64,000 nucleotides of DNA from Planctomycetota bacterium (GTDB lineage: Bacteria; Planctomycetota; B15-G4; SIAN01). The stretch spans positions 806,001-870,000 of the forward strand of contig JANQQL010000025.1 in NCBI GenBank assembly GCA_028289345.1, read 5' to 3'. Shown here in pieces: positions 55,703-64,000 of the stretch. The notes under the pieces are model-generated. The model saw nothing but the letters and a program-made list of their open reading frames with translations. It had not been told where the DNA came from and did not search any database. The translations under genes were made by a program, and so were the position numbers. The first letter of the stretch is position 1. Every line of letters starts with the position of its first letter.

Positions 55703-56271
55703 CGGGGTTCCAGTCTTCGCCACAACCAAGCTTGGGCGTGGCGCCAGTCGCGTTCGACCGTTCGCTCCGACACGTTGAGCACTTCGGCGATGGCGGATTC
55801 CGGAAGGCCGCCAAAGAACCGCAGCTCGACGACTTGGGCCTGACGGGGAGAAAGCTCGCCAAGCTGAACGAGAGCCGCATCCAACGCCACGAGGTCGACG
55901 GAGTCGATGCTTGGCTCGCGGGAGGCAACACCTTCAAGTTCTACTTGGTTGCCTGCCGTGCGTCGCTTGCGGCGTCCCTTGGTTCTTCCGTGGTCGACCA
56001 GCACTCGACGCATTGCTCGTGCGGCCGTGGCAAGAAAGTGTTTCCGATCGGACCACTGCACCGATCGTCCACCGGCGAGACGCAGATAGGCTTCGTGCAC
56101 CAACGCGGTGGGCTGCAACGTGTGATCTTCACGCTCTTGCGACAAGAAGCGGTCGGCCAGCTCGCGCAGCTCGCGGTAGAGCAGCTCGAGCAAGCGATCG
56201 GTTCCCACGAAGGAAGCCGAGTGGGTCTCCGACGAGGTGGGGGGTGACTGCGCCGAGGGTGTGTCCGCCAT
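55699..56271 (-). CDS. ECF sigma factor (TIGR02999-like)
   Basis: The 190-aa protein is an ECF sigma factor. Region 2 is at ~28-80 (LLYRELRELADRFLSQE, then TALVHEAYLRL), followed by region 4 at ~130-185 (LSPRQAQVVELRFFGGLPESAIAEVLNVSERTVERDW). It resembles the planctomycete TIGR02999-type sigma factors that sit upstream of a Ser/Thr kinase, as here. No anti-sigma is encoded nearby, so the kinase may be the regulator. ATG 56271 was chosen because it starts just before the first conserved part; the 5' end lies only 30 bp from a divergent response-regulator frame. Confidence 0.86.
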   Translation of the reverse strand: MADTPSAQSPPTSSETHSASFVGTDRLLELLYRELRELADRFLSQEREDHTLQPTALVHEAYLRLAGGRSVQWSDRKHFLATAARAMRRVLVDHGRTKGRRKRRTAGNQVELEGVASREPSIDSVDLVALDAALVQLGELSPRQAQVVELRFFGGLPESAIAEVLNVSERTVERDWRHAQAWLWRRLEPR

Positions 56272-56301
56272 GGCCTCATCATAGAACTCCAAGGAGGGGC
56301 A

Positions 56302-56895
56302 ATGAGGAGGCGGAATCTCCGACTTCTGAGGGATGGGAGCCGCCAAAACGGCTCGGCAAAGAAAATCGAAAAAGTGTGTCGGGTCCGGCTCCGGAATGTC
56401 GCTTCGAGGGAGGCACCCGACGGAGTTTCCAGGTTGAGAGAACGATTGGCGGACACTCGAAAGCGGATTTTCGTGGTCGACGATCAGCCCATCGTTTGGC
56501 TGGGAGTCCGCGGGTTGCTGGAACCGCAGAAGGATCTCATGGTGTGTGGGACCGCGACACTGGACTCGGCGATCGCTCCGATCGGCGAGCTGCAACCCGA
56601 CGTGGTCCTCGCAGATCTCGGGAAGGAAGTCTTTTCCGTCGGGTTCATTGGCAAGATCAAGGCCGTCGCTCCGGAGGCGGAAGTGCTCGCGTTCTCTCGC
56701 CACGACGAACCGCTCTACGCCGAGCTGGCATTCGTACGAGGAGCCATGGGCTTTGTGAAGAAGACGGACCGACCCAAAGATCTCGTGGAGGCGATCCGCA
56801 CGGTCGCGCACCGTCAAGTGTATGTGAGTTCGGGGGTGGGGACGAGGCCACGGCGTGGCGAGGTCAGCTCGTTGCCGTGTGTCGCTGGCGAGTAA
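56302..56895 (+). CDS. Receiver-only response regulator, possibly truncated
   Basis: The frame from ATG 56302 gives 197 residues. The receiver domain begins near residue 55 with RIFVVDDQPIVWLGVRGLL (acidic pair), continues with DVVLADLG (phospho-acceptor Asp), and ends with the GFVKK lysine, as in NarL/LuxR-type regulators. The usual C-terminal HTH is missing: after SGVGTRPRRGEVSSL, the place where such an HTH would start, the frame stops. It is either a stand-alone receiver or a truncated NarL-type protein. In-frame GTG 56374 or TTG 56434 are plausible starts, leaving a longer divergent promoter region with the sigma gene. The start is therefore uncertain. Confidence 0.68.
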   Translation: MRRRNLRLLRDGSRQNGSAKKIEKVCRVRLRNVASREAPDGVSRLRERLADTRKRIFVVDDQPIVWLGVRGLLEPQKDLMVCGTATLDSAIAPIGELQPDVVLADLGKEVFSVGFIGKIKAVAPEAEVLAFSRHDEPLYAELAFVRGAMGFVKKTDRPKDLVEAIRTVAHRQVYVSSGVGTRPRRGEVSSLPCVAGE

Positions 56896-57322
56896 AACTA
56901 GGCGCTCGCTGGACCCCTTATGCGCGGTGGGGTGCTGGACTCCCACTCGAGCACGTCGGGCCCTCCCCTCCCCCGGTTTCTTTCTTCGTACGCCACGTCC
57001 GTCTGTGCCGATGGGTTCCTTGGACGCGGTCTCCGATTGGCGGGCTCGTGGGATGGCGGAGTCAGAGTCCCCTTCCCGAAAGAGCCCCTGTCGCGAAAGA
57101 CCTCCGTTCCGAAGTCGAGCATCCGCCGAATGCTGGGCCGTTGGCGTGATTGGGATGCCCGCAATCCATCCGTAGGACCGCTCGATTTCCGGTCTGTTGG
57201 CGGATTTCGTTTAGCTCTTTCTTCCGAGAACGGCGCACAGCTCTTCGAGGGCGACGGATGGCACGGCTCCGCTCGAACCATTCTCTGCGCTCTCCCCAGT
57301 GTCCACGATCAGGGAGAAGAGT
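56896..57322. other. Intergenic region upstream of metalloprotease gene
   Basis: This 427-bp gap follows the receiver gene. It contains frames that look like non-coding sequence, plus the ribosome site of the next gene at its end. A degenerate remnant of the regulator HTH could lie near its start, but I could not recognise one. Confidence 0.3.
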
Positions 57323-60300
57323 ATGTCCGTGTCACACGTTGCGGTTCCTGCTTCGGGTTGTCGGGGATGGAAGGGGTGGGGAGCTGCCACGTGGCTCGTG
57401 TGGTTGTTGCCGGCTGTGGGGGTGGCGCAGAACCTGCAAACCGAGGACACGTGGTGTGCCAGTTGCGTTCCCGATCCCACATCCGTCTCTCCTGCAACCG
57501 AAGGCATTCCGGTGGGAGCGAATCCGGGCGTCGAGCCCGACGACGAAGTGCGAGCACTTTTCGTCTTTGCTCGTTTCACCGACGAGTTTCTCGTAGGAGC
57601 ACCCTGTTCGCCGGATCCGTGGCCACCGGAGCTGACCGTTCCCCCCGCTTGGGGCTTCGACCTCTTGGAAGACACGGTGACGCCGGTGAATCCTCAGAGC
57701 ATGACGACCTGGTTCCAACTCATGTCGAACGGGCATCACATCTTGCGCGGAACCACCTACCCGGAGGTGGTGGTCGCGCCGAAAACCTTGCAGCAGTACT
57801 TCGACGACGGCGAGGGCTTCACCGACGTCAACCACGACATCTTGGAGATCATCGATCCTCAGGTGGATTTCGATCAGTACGACATGGATCAGGATGGAAT
57901 GGTGGACTTCGTGTTCGTGTTGTATCGCCAGAAATGGGGAACGGGGGCGAGCATCGGCTCCTCGTTCGCGGGGTTCTCTCACATCGGAACCGTGGACTTC
58001 GTGACCAATGACCTCAGCTCGTTCACCGGTCAGCTCGTGGTCGTCGGTCCGCAATCGGGTGCGACGATGACTCCTGCCGGGAGCCATCGAGGGCTCAAAT
58101 GGACGCGCGATCTGGCCCTGCACGAGTACGTTCACGACCTGAACCCGTACCTGGGCGACCGCTGGCCCGGCGGTCATCTGCGCTCGATTGGTCCCTACGG
58201 CGTGATGGATGGGACCGCCGCCTTCGACGTGATGGGGCGTGGCGCCATGTCCACCATCTACCGAAAGGAGTTCGGCTGGGTGGCTCCGAAACCGGCCCAC
58301 GACATCGTGCTCAACTCTCCCGGGGACGAGGTGACCATCGAACTCACCGACGTGTTGACCACTGGTGCCGATGGATATGCCGTGGTGCGCACTTTGGATC
58401 CGAACCAGTTCTTCTTGCTGGAATGTCGCGACCGCAGCGCGACTCGTTTCACCAATGGGGGACTTCCGGAAGATCCCTGCCGCAGCGACCTGACCGGATT
58501 CGACGGGCTGCTGATCACTCACAATTCTGAGTATCTGCGCGACAAACAGATCGCGGGTTGTGTGAGCAGCTACGTTCCCAACAGCGGATGGTGGCTGACT
58601 CCGGGGGGCACCAATGACCAGAATCCTCCTGCTTGCTCGATGCCAGGCTGTGTGCCGGACTTCACCGGCTGCTGTCCGAATCAGACGACGCCTCCCGCCG
58701 TCGACGTGGAGCTTGCCAGCGGGATGTTCCATGACTTGACCTGGGCTCCGGACCCGATTCGGGGTTGGGATCGCATGTCGCTGTTCGAGAACGATGCGTA
58801 CCAGAACGACGGTCCGAGGGACTTCTTCCATCCGGGAGGAGTCAACGCGTTTACCCCTTACACCAGTCCGAACACGAATCTCTACCACTACCCACAAGAT
58901 GGGACCGCCTATCACGACCTGGTTAACTGCCCCCTGCGCCAAGACCAGACGGTCTACAGTGGCCTGAGTTTCTTCAACATCGAGTGGGCGATCCCGCCAG
59001 GAAACGGCCAGGGGAAGATTCGCGTGACCATTCGCTACGACGGCGACACGCCGCCGCCTGCAGGCACTCCTTTCGAGCTACCGGATGGCATGCACGTGGA
59101 TGGAACCTTGTTGGTGACGGCGGATGTCGAGGTGCCCGCGGGACACACGGTCACCATGCAGCCGGGGAGTCGATTCGTCGCGGCAGCGAACCAAGATGCC
59201 CAGGCGGCAGGCGATGACCCCTCCCAGGTCGAACTGCTGGTGAGTGGCAACTTGCAGCTTCTGGGGACGGGAGTGGAGCCGGTGCAGTTCACCTCGTCTC
59301 GGGATCCCGGCTTCGTGCACTCCCTCGGTGCAGGGGAGAACGGCAATCCTGCGACGACGACGGACTGGAGTGGGATTCGTTTGGCCGGTGGGGTGAGCGC
59401 CGACCTGGCCTACCTGGATGTTCGTCATGCAGAGATCGGCGTCGCCCTCTCCCACAACGAGGCGTCGGTCACCGACAGCCTGTTCACCGATTGCGAGACT
59501 GGGGTTCTTGCGGTGGATGCCATCGGCGACGGCGTGGAGGTGTTGCGAAATGTGGTGAGTGGGGGGGACACCGGGATCTGGAGCTTCGAGTGTGAGCCCT
59601 TGCGCATTGAAGACAACCTGGTTTCGGGACAGGCCTCGGTCGGAATTCGCTTCGAGAACAGCCGCAACAACTGTCTTCAGGCCTCGGTGACCCCGCGGGA
59701 TTCGATCATCAAACAGAACGTGGTGACCGGGACTGGAATCGGAGCCGGTGGCGCCAATGGCATCGAAGTCGTGTGGGGTTGTGCGCCCGGGGAACGAACT
59801 TTGAACGTGAACGGAAACGAAGTTCTCGATTGGGATGGCGCCGGACTGTTCCTGTACGAGTGCGCCGACGTGAACTTCCGCTGCAATGTCTTGGAGCACA
59901 ATCGTCTGGCGGTGGAGTTCTTCCGCACCTCGGTTCCCTCGGGAGGGGACGTCACCTTTCAAACCAACCGCTTCACCGCGGCCGGCACGAGCGATGGATT
60001 GCTGGATACGAATTACGCGCTTCATCTGAAGCTATTTGGGAGCAATCCCGCACAGACCGGAAAGAACATCTTCGATCTGGCAGTTCCCGCCACTCAGTTC
60101 TTCGTGAATCAGAATGGTGTTCCCGGAACGGACACCTTGTTCGTGAACAAGAACTACTGGAAGTTTGCTGGGGTCAAACAGACCGACTCTGCAACGATCC
60201 TTGCGGAGTTTGAAGGGGGGAGTGGTTCCCTCGTCCTGCTTCCCTTGGCAAACACGCCAGAGCCGCCGTGCATCACCACCGGTCCGTCTTCGCTGCCGAT

Positions 60301-60337
60301 TGATGACCTCGGAGTTCGGCGTCGGTCTCCCCAGTGA
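57323..60337 (+). CDS. Secreted M6-like metalloprotease with beta-helix tail
   Basis: This 1,004-aa protein has a signal peptide (WGAATWLVWLLPAVGVAQ). Residues ~70-400 look like an immune-inhibitor-A/M6-type peptidase, with the zinc-binding HExxH at His267-Glu268-His271 (LALHEYVHDL), and YGVMDG and DVMGRGAMS downstream (an M6-like Met/Asp region). From ~610 the sequence is right-handed beta-helix repeats (TLLVTADVEVPAGHTVTM, NVVSGGDTGIWSFEC, SGQASVGIRFENS), probably for binding polysaccharide or cell surface. The ATG at 57323 with GGGAG upstream is preferred over the GTG at 57299. Secreted proteolysis of environmental protein is the likely role. Confidence 0.82.
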   Translation: MSVSHVAVPASGCRGWKGWGAATWLVWLLPAVGVAQNLQTEDTWCASCVPDPTSVSPATEGIPVGANPGVEPDDEVRALFVFARFTDEFLVGAPCSPDPWPPELTVPPAWGFDLLEDTVTPVNPQSMTTWFQLMSNGHHILRGTTYPEVVVAPKTLQQYFDDGEGFTDVNHDILEIIDPQVDFDQYDMDQDGMVDFVFVLYRQKWGTGASIGSSFAGFSHIGTVDFVTNDLSSFTGQLVVVGPQSGATMTPAGSHRGLKWTRDLALHEYVHDLNPYLGDRWPGGHLRSIGPYGVMDGTAAFDVMGRGAMSTIYRKEFGWVAPKPAHDIVLNSPGDEVTIELTDVLTTGADGYAVVRTLDPNQFFLLECRDRSATRFTNGGLPEDPCRSDLTGFDGLLITHNSEYLRDKQIAGCVSSYVPNSGWWLTPGGTNDQNPPACSMPGCVPDFTGCCPNQTTPPAVDVELASGMFHDLTWAPDPIRGWDRMSLFENDAYQNDGPRDFFHPGGVNAFTPYTSPNTNLYHYPQDGTAYHDLVNCPLRQDQTVYSGLSFFNIEWAIPPGNGQGKIRVTIRYDGDTPPPAGTPFELPDGMHVDGTLLVTADVEVPAGHTVTMQPGSRFVAAANQDAQAAGDDPSQVELLVSGNLQLLGTGVEPVQFTSSRDPGFVHSLGAGENGNPATTTDWSGIRLAGGVSADLAYLDVRHAEIGVALSHNEASVTDSLFTDCETGVLAVDAIGDGVEVLRNVVSGGDTGIWSFECEPLRIEDNLVSGQASVGIRFENSRNNCLQASVTPRDSIIKQNVVTGTGIGAGGANGIEVVWGCAPGERTLNVNGNEVLDWDGAGLFLYECADVNFRCNVLEHNRLAVEFFRTSVPSGGDVTFQTNRFTAAGTSDGLLDTNYALHLKLFGSNPAQTGKNIFDLAVPATQFFVNQNGVPGTDTLFVNKNYWKFAGVKQTDSATILAEFEGGSGSLVLLPLANTPEPPCITTGPSSLPIDDLGVRRRSPQ

Positions 60338-60374
60338 GGCTGAGTTTCCGGGGCCGGCTTTGCTGTCTTGGAAA

Positions 60375-62198
60375 TCAAGGTGTCGGTGGTGTCGACTCGA
60401 ACAAGGAGACGTCGACAGGCAGTACCCCCAAGGCGAGAAGCAGGCAAGCCGTACCCGCGAGCGCACCAATCAATCCCGTGATCACGAAGCCTCGGTGCCG
60501 TCCGGCGATCCCACCGATCAGAAAGCAAAGGCCGAGACCGGCTGCGGTCATGCCGGCAGATCTCAAGCTGGAATCCAGGATGCTCGCCTTGCCGAGCAAT
60601 AGAATCGCGAAGGGAACGAGGGTGAACTCGAGAACGCGGGCACGGTCGGTCCATCGGCGTCGCTCGCGGGTGAACAGCGCCATGGTCGCGGCGAAGTAGA
60701 GCACAAAAAACGCCGCGTCCAAATCGAGGAAGAGTTGCCACGGGCTGTCCAAGGAAAGCGCCAGTTCTTCTCCTGTGAGCAACGCCGCGGCGAGGGACAA
60801 CGGAATGGGCAGCAGTCCATAGGCGGCCATTCCCAGCGCGATGGCAGGAACGACGAGAGCCGGTTTGCGTAACGTTCCTGCGGCGGTGAACAGAATCCAT
60901 GCCGTGGTGCAGGACCCGACGAGGAACAATCCCGGGGACGCGAAGCTCAATCCGGTGCCGGCGGCTGCCAGAAGGGCTGCCGCAACCGGAGTGGTCGGAG
61001 CGGAGCTGCCACGAAGTCGCCAATGACGAAGTTGTGGCGAACGCAGCAGCGCCACGGAAGTCGCCACCAGCAGAGCTCCCCACGGAGCGAGCCCGGCCCA
61101 AGGTCGCTCCAGCATGGTCACGCTGCAAGTGACCATGGTGATCACCATGAGCCAAACTTGCCAGAGAACCATCAGCCCGCGGGATTCGACCGTCTCTTCA
61201 TGCCGCGCAAGCTGTTGGCGAATCACCGTGAGCAGCCACACGAAGGTGAATGCGCCACCGGTGGCGGCCACGGTGGTGAGAAGTCCGCCGGTGGGTGCCA
61301 GGAGGATCCACACCAAAGGCAAGAGTCCATGGCCCAGCAGGAAAGGGCGCAGACTTGGCAAGAAGACGAGGGCCAACCGACGCTGTACCGCGGCCTGGAC
61401 CGCAATGGCAATCAGTGCAAGCACGGCTCCCGTCGTCCAGTTCAGCGCAAGCACCTGGGCGGCGGCAAAGGTGGCGATGGGGGCTTGCAACAATGCCAGA
61501 GAAAGACCCAGTCGCTCGAGCTGGGGGACCATGCGCTTGCGGTTGAGGAAACGGACTCCTCCGTAGAGCACCGCAGTCAATGACACGACCACGACGAACA
61601 GGCCCTTGGCCTGGGCTTCCATCGGAAGCCTCGGCAGCTCTCCCGTGACGAACAAGCCGGTGACGCAGCAAGCGGCAAGCAAGACCAACCCGACCACGAT
61701 TCCCTCCAGGCCGGTCCACTGCACGCTTTCCCACAACGTGCCGATGTTGGTATTGGCCAGGGCAACCGAGGGGTTGCGCGGTGGCGTGTCGGCGAGGCGG
61801 CGGGTGTCGGAGCCGAAAGAGCTTCCACGCGCCGTCGTGGCAAGGCGATCTCGAAGCGCGTCTCGCCAAGTCTTGCGTGGCGACGCTTCCCGGTGCGATG
61901 TCGGTTCCGGAACCACAGGAGCCGCCGGCAGAGGGCTCGGTTCCGGTCCACAGGTGAAGGGAGCCGAATCCAATGACTCGACGGGCTCCGAATCGACCAC
62001 CTCAGCGGAAGGAGCCGTGAGCTCCGGCTCCGACGGTGTCGCTTCCAAACTGCTTTGCAACGACTCCAGCAGTTCGGCGTCTAGGTCGGGATTGTTCTCG
62101 ACCAGTTTGAGCAGTGTCTGCTCGGCTTCCGGAGCACTGGTTCCATTCCGATGGAAACAGGGTCCCGAAGCATTGCAATCCGGGCAGTGACCCAGCAT
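60375..62198 (-). CDS. Polytopic membrane protein with N-terminal zinc-ribbon-like motif
   Basis: The 607-aa protein begins MLGHCPDCNASGPCFH, a cysteine cluster suggesting a metal-binding ribbon, then a long Pro/Ser/Glu-rich linker to ~130. From ~170 to the end there are about a dozen hydrophobic segments (such as GIVVGLVLLAACCVTGLFV and GLFVVVVSLTAVLYGGVRF). ATG 62198 follows AGGGA. No transporter family is recognisable by eye, and there are no obvious charged residues in the membrane segments to suggest a pump. A plausible alternative is a membrane enzyme or a lipid-related protein. It is convergent with the metalloprotease gene 37 bp away. Confidence 0.8.
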   Translation of the reverse strand: MLGHCPDCNASGPCFHRNGTSAPEAEQTLLKLVENNPDLDAELLESLQSSLEATPSEPELTAPSAEVVDSEPVESLDSAPFTCGPEPSPLPAAPVVPEPTSHREASPRKTWRDALRDRLATTARGSSFGSDTRRLADTPPRNPSVALANTNIGTLWESVQWTGLEGIVVGLVLLAACCVTGLFVTGELPRLPMEAQAKGLFVVVVSLTAVLYGGVRFLNRKRMVPQLERLGLSLALLQAPIATFAAAQVLALNWTTGAVLALIAIAVQAAVQRRLALVFLPSLRPFLLGHGLLPLVWILLAPTGGLLTTVAATGGAFTFVWLLTVIRQQLARHEETVESRGLMVLWQVWLMVITMVTCSVTMLERPWAGLAPWGALLVATSVALLRSPQLRHWRLRGSSAPTTPVAAALLAAAGTGLSFASPGLFLVGSCTTAWILFTAAGTLRKPALVVPAIALGMAAYGLLPIPLSLAAALLTGEELALSLDSPWQLFLDLDAAFFVLYFAATMALFTRERRRWTDRARVLEFTLVPFAILLLGKASILDSSLRSAGMTAAGLGLCFLIGGIAGRHRGFVITGLIGALAGTACLLLALGVLPVDVSLFESTPPTP

Positions 62199-62405
62199 TT
62201 GTCCCTTGCCCCCCCGAGCTCGGACATCACGAATCAGCCGCACCAATAGGGTCTTTTCGGAAGGGTACGCCCTTACTTGAGGCGAAACATACGGAGCCGC
62301 ACACTTTGTCGCACTTTTCCGGCAGTTAAGTGCCGCACACCCGTTGTTCGGGTTCGGAGGCCGGGAGGGAAGCCCGGACGATCTGGACGACTCCGCCAGT
62401 CTTCG

Positions 62406-62894
62406 TCAGCGTGCCGCGCTCTTGAAGCGCGGATGAACGGCAAAGCGCATGGTTCTCTGTTCGAAGGAAACGGATAGTGGTTGGGGATCGCTGAGCGCCT
62501 GGCATGGGCGGCAGTGTGGGAGTCGAATCTTCACTTTCGTTCCACCGGTCAGGGCAAAGAAGATCCAGCGAAACACAAGGATCGGAAGCAAGATCAAAGC
62601 GCCCGCGTCACTGTTTCCGCCTCGACGGACGATCTTCTTGTCCCCGTCGATTCTCTCCTTTGCTTCCCGGAGATTGGTCTTGCTCATCGCTCGTCGCTGA
62701 ACGTTTGTCACGCTCGCGGTGGATTCCCCGCACCGATGGCAGACGGAAGGCAGGTTGTCTTTGGCGCTGATCGTCATCCCCGTCCGTTCATCTCCCACTC
62801 CCCCCTGTCGGGCATTTTCTCCGCAGCCAGGGCATCGTCCGTCGCTGGCCACGGCGACCTTGTGCAAACAATGGCGGCATTCGACAATCTGCAT
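62406..62894 (-). CDS. Zinc-ribbon membrane protein
   Basis: This 162-aa protein has a string of CxxC pairs: Cys6/9 and Cys21/24 (a first zinc ribbon near the N-terminus), Cys52/55 (VCHRCG), and Cys128/131 after the membrane. A hydrophobic segment, ~99-116 (ALILLPILVFRWIFFALTG), sits between, so the last cysteine pair is on the other side or returns to the same side if it is a re-entrant loop. GGAG lies 10-13 nt before the ATG at 62894. No specific family is recognised. It may be a small redox or metal-handling protein; the function is unknown. Confidence 0.72.
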   Translation of the reverse strand: MQIVECRHCLHKVAVASDGRCPGCGENARQGGVGDERTGMTISAKDNLPSVCHRCGESTASVTNVQRRAMSKTNLREAKERIDGDKKIVRRGGNSDAGALILLPILVFRWIFFALTGGTKVKIRLPHCRPCQALSDPQPLSVSFEQRTMRFAVHPRFKSAAR

Positions 62895-63207
62895 GGACCA
62901 TCTCTCCTGGGGCGTGGGAGCGCGATCAGGAAGGAGGGGGAACTCTCCCGAGGGTTTCCCGAGGTACTCCTTGGGGAAGGAGATATTCAGTTCGAGCGAC
63001 CAAACCCGCAAGATTCGGGGTCTCTCTTTCTGAAAGTCTCCCAGGGGTGGGGATTGCAATCACCGACCTTGAGTGACAACGCCCCTCTCGATAAGCAACC
63101 CTGTCTAGAGAGGGCGACATCTCCCTGGGCGCTCCGGCGACGCCGAGGCTCGGCCAAACCTCGTCCGATTCCCTGTTACCGAGGAGTATGGCCAAGAGGA
63201 CTCTGCC
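62895..63207. other. Divergent intergenic region
   Basis: This 313-bp gap lies between the leftward zinc-ribbon gene and the rightward 60-aa gene. No notable hairpin or repeat; promoters on both sides are expected. Confidence 0.3.
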
Positions 63208-63390
63208 ATGACCAACCACCCGTACGAACACTTCGAGAGTCACCCCTGCTGGTCCGTTCTCGAGCAGGCTTTGGAAGAGCTGGTCGAGAACCGAGACTTC
63301 GTCGTGGCCACCCCACGACCCTACATCGTCGGCTCTCTGACCAAGGCGCTCGTGGATGCCGGGTTGGTTCCAGAGAAGGGCGACCCTTGA
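63208..63390 (+). CDS. Small conserved-looking protein
   Basis: The 60-aa protein is a compact helical protein: HPCWSVLEQALEELVENRD followed by VATPRPYIVGSLTKALVDAGL. The pattern of a helix, a short Pro-rich turn and a second helix recalls small cytosolic proteins widely found in bacteria and annotated as hypothetical. AAGAGGA stands 8 nt before the ATG, supporting translation. No function is assigned. It is convergent with the sialidase-like gene. Confidence 0.68.
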   Translation: MTNHPYEHFESHPCWSVLEQALEELVENRDFVVATPRPYIVGSLTKALVDAGLVPEKGDP

Positions 63391-63421
63391 GGCGTCGTCG
63401 GTTGACCCCGGAACCGCCTTC

Positions 63422-64000
63422 TCATTCGTAGAACCACTGGGTCGGGACGATCACCAATCGGCGATCACGTCCGCTCATCCACACCAGGTTGCGTTTGTAG
63501 GTGATCAGGACCTGGTCTTCGTAGAAGCCGAAGTTGGGATAGTCGACGTTGCCGTAGTCCGCAGGCATTTCGCCGATGTGATCTGCCGGGCGAACCATTC
63601 GCGGGGCTTCCGGCACAATCCTTCCCGCCGGTTCCAAACCCATCACGTCCACCGTTCGAAAACTCTCCCACGTCGCTCCGTCGTCGCGCGAGATGGCGGA
63701 GCTGAGGCGACTGCGCCAGTAGCCTGCTTCGATCTCCGCGGGGGACACCTGATTCCAGAGGCAGAGCAAATCCCCGGTGGCGGGCAACCGGACCACCCGA
63801 CAAGGGGAATAGGAACTGGCCAGCTCCGTGGGTTCGGGCAAAGACCAACGCACTCCTCCGTCGCTGCTCCGACACTGGTACAAGCGACCCAGGGTCGTCC
63901 GGCCGAACAGCAAGAGGTCGCCGTCCTTCCGCTCAACCACACAAGGCTCGTCCATCGGCCACATGCCGCCACGCCCTTCATCCTTCCAGACGAAGATCTC
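63422..64000 (-). CDS. Sialidase-like (BNR/Asp-box) protein, cut by the right edge
   Basis: The frame is open from the right edge to the stop at 63422 and encodes 192 visible residues at the C-terminus of a longer protein. Two Asp boxes are clear: SSDGGVRW and SRDDGATW, matching S-x-D-x-G-x-x-W of the six-bladed sialidase propeller. The ATG at 63964 is probably internal, because the frame continues upstream with an in-frame VWKDEGRGG. Such proteins are exo-sialidases or related glycan hydrolases, but the active-site arginines and the signal peptide would be outside this window. Confidence 0.78.
   Translation of the reverse strand, partial: EIFVWKDEGRGGMWPMDEPCVVERKDGDLLLFGRTTLGRLYQCRSSDGGVRWSLPEPTELASSYSPCRVVRLPATGDLLCLWNQVSPAEIEAGYWRSRLSSAISRDDGATWESFRTVDVMGLEPAGRIVPEAPRMVRPADHIGEMPADYGNVDYPNFGFYEDQVLITYKRNLVWMSGRDRRLVIVPTQWFYE

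Noticed and set aside
1..64000. CRISPR array, rRNA or tRNA genes.
   Set aside because: No regular spaced direct repeats, no conserved rRNA blocks and no cloverleaf with a CCA-type end were noticed on either strand.

Overview
This 64 kb window is a high-GC bacterial chromosome segment that most resembles a planctomycete (Planctomycetota). The evidence is the gene style: two large Ser/Thr kinases with TPR tails, one of them in an ATGA-overlapping pair with an ECF sigma factor; two further sigma/anti-sigma modules; HEAT-repeat, carboxypeptidase-regulatory-like, FG-GAP and beta-helix secreted proteins; and a TPR-CHAT protein. No rRNA, tRNA, CRISPR array, intact transposase or replication origin was seen.

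Layout. 1-12.5 kb holds housekeeping and stress genes: an ATP-dependent DNA ligase, an hscC-type Hsp70 operon with a tail-anchored protein and a membrane J-like protein, a class II photolyase, a DUF523/DUF1722 (YbgA-like) protein, an SDR-DUF2867 protein and a secreted alpha/beta hydrolase. 12.5-16 kb has a small lipoprotein and a HEAT-repeat protein. 16.2-18.5 kb looks like the remains of a mobile element: a tyrosine-recombinase pseudogene broken across frames, a chimeric ORF reading into it, and an intact PadR regulator plus membrane protein. 18.7-23.7 kb carries a beta-helix protein, a zinc-ribbon/HTH gene interrupted by one in-frame TAG, and a TPR hybrid histidine kinase.

23.7-32.8 kb is one leftward gene set: sigma factor, zinc-finger anti-sigma-like protein, a 71-aa secretion-signal peptide, and two tandem ~1,085-aa paralogues. 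33.1-39.3 kb encodes a 1,064-aa glycine-rich lipoprotein and an 814-aa secreted hydrolase-like protein, each followed by a clear intrinsic terminator. 39.5-43.4 kb is a tightly overlapped operon: ECF sigma, membrane anti-sigma, and a membrane-anchored TPR-CHAT (caspase-like) protein with an apparent His/Cys dyad. This is the most interesting system in the window, since its order suggests protease-controlled release of a sigma factor. 43.7-64 kb holds an FG-GAP secreted protein, a Ser/Thr kinase-TPR protein, a DUF900 hydrolase, a lone type III polyketide synthase, an ECF-kinase pair with a divergent receiver-only regulator, an M6-like metalloprotease with a beta-helix tail, a polytopic membrane protein, zinc-ribbon and small proteins, and a sialidase-like gene cut by the right edge.

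A degenerate ~115-150 bp repeat occurs in three intergenic regions (near 9.1, 12.8 and 43.6 kb, in both orientations) and is not explained by any gene. Starts were chosen from ribosome-binding sites, start-stop overlaps, signal peptides and the beginning of recognisable domains. All function calls are by eye, with no database search.
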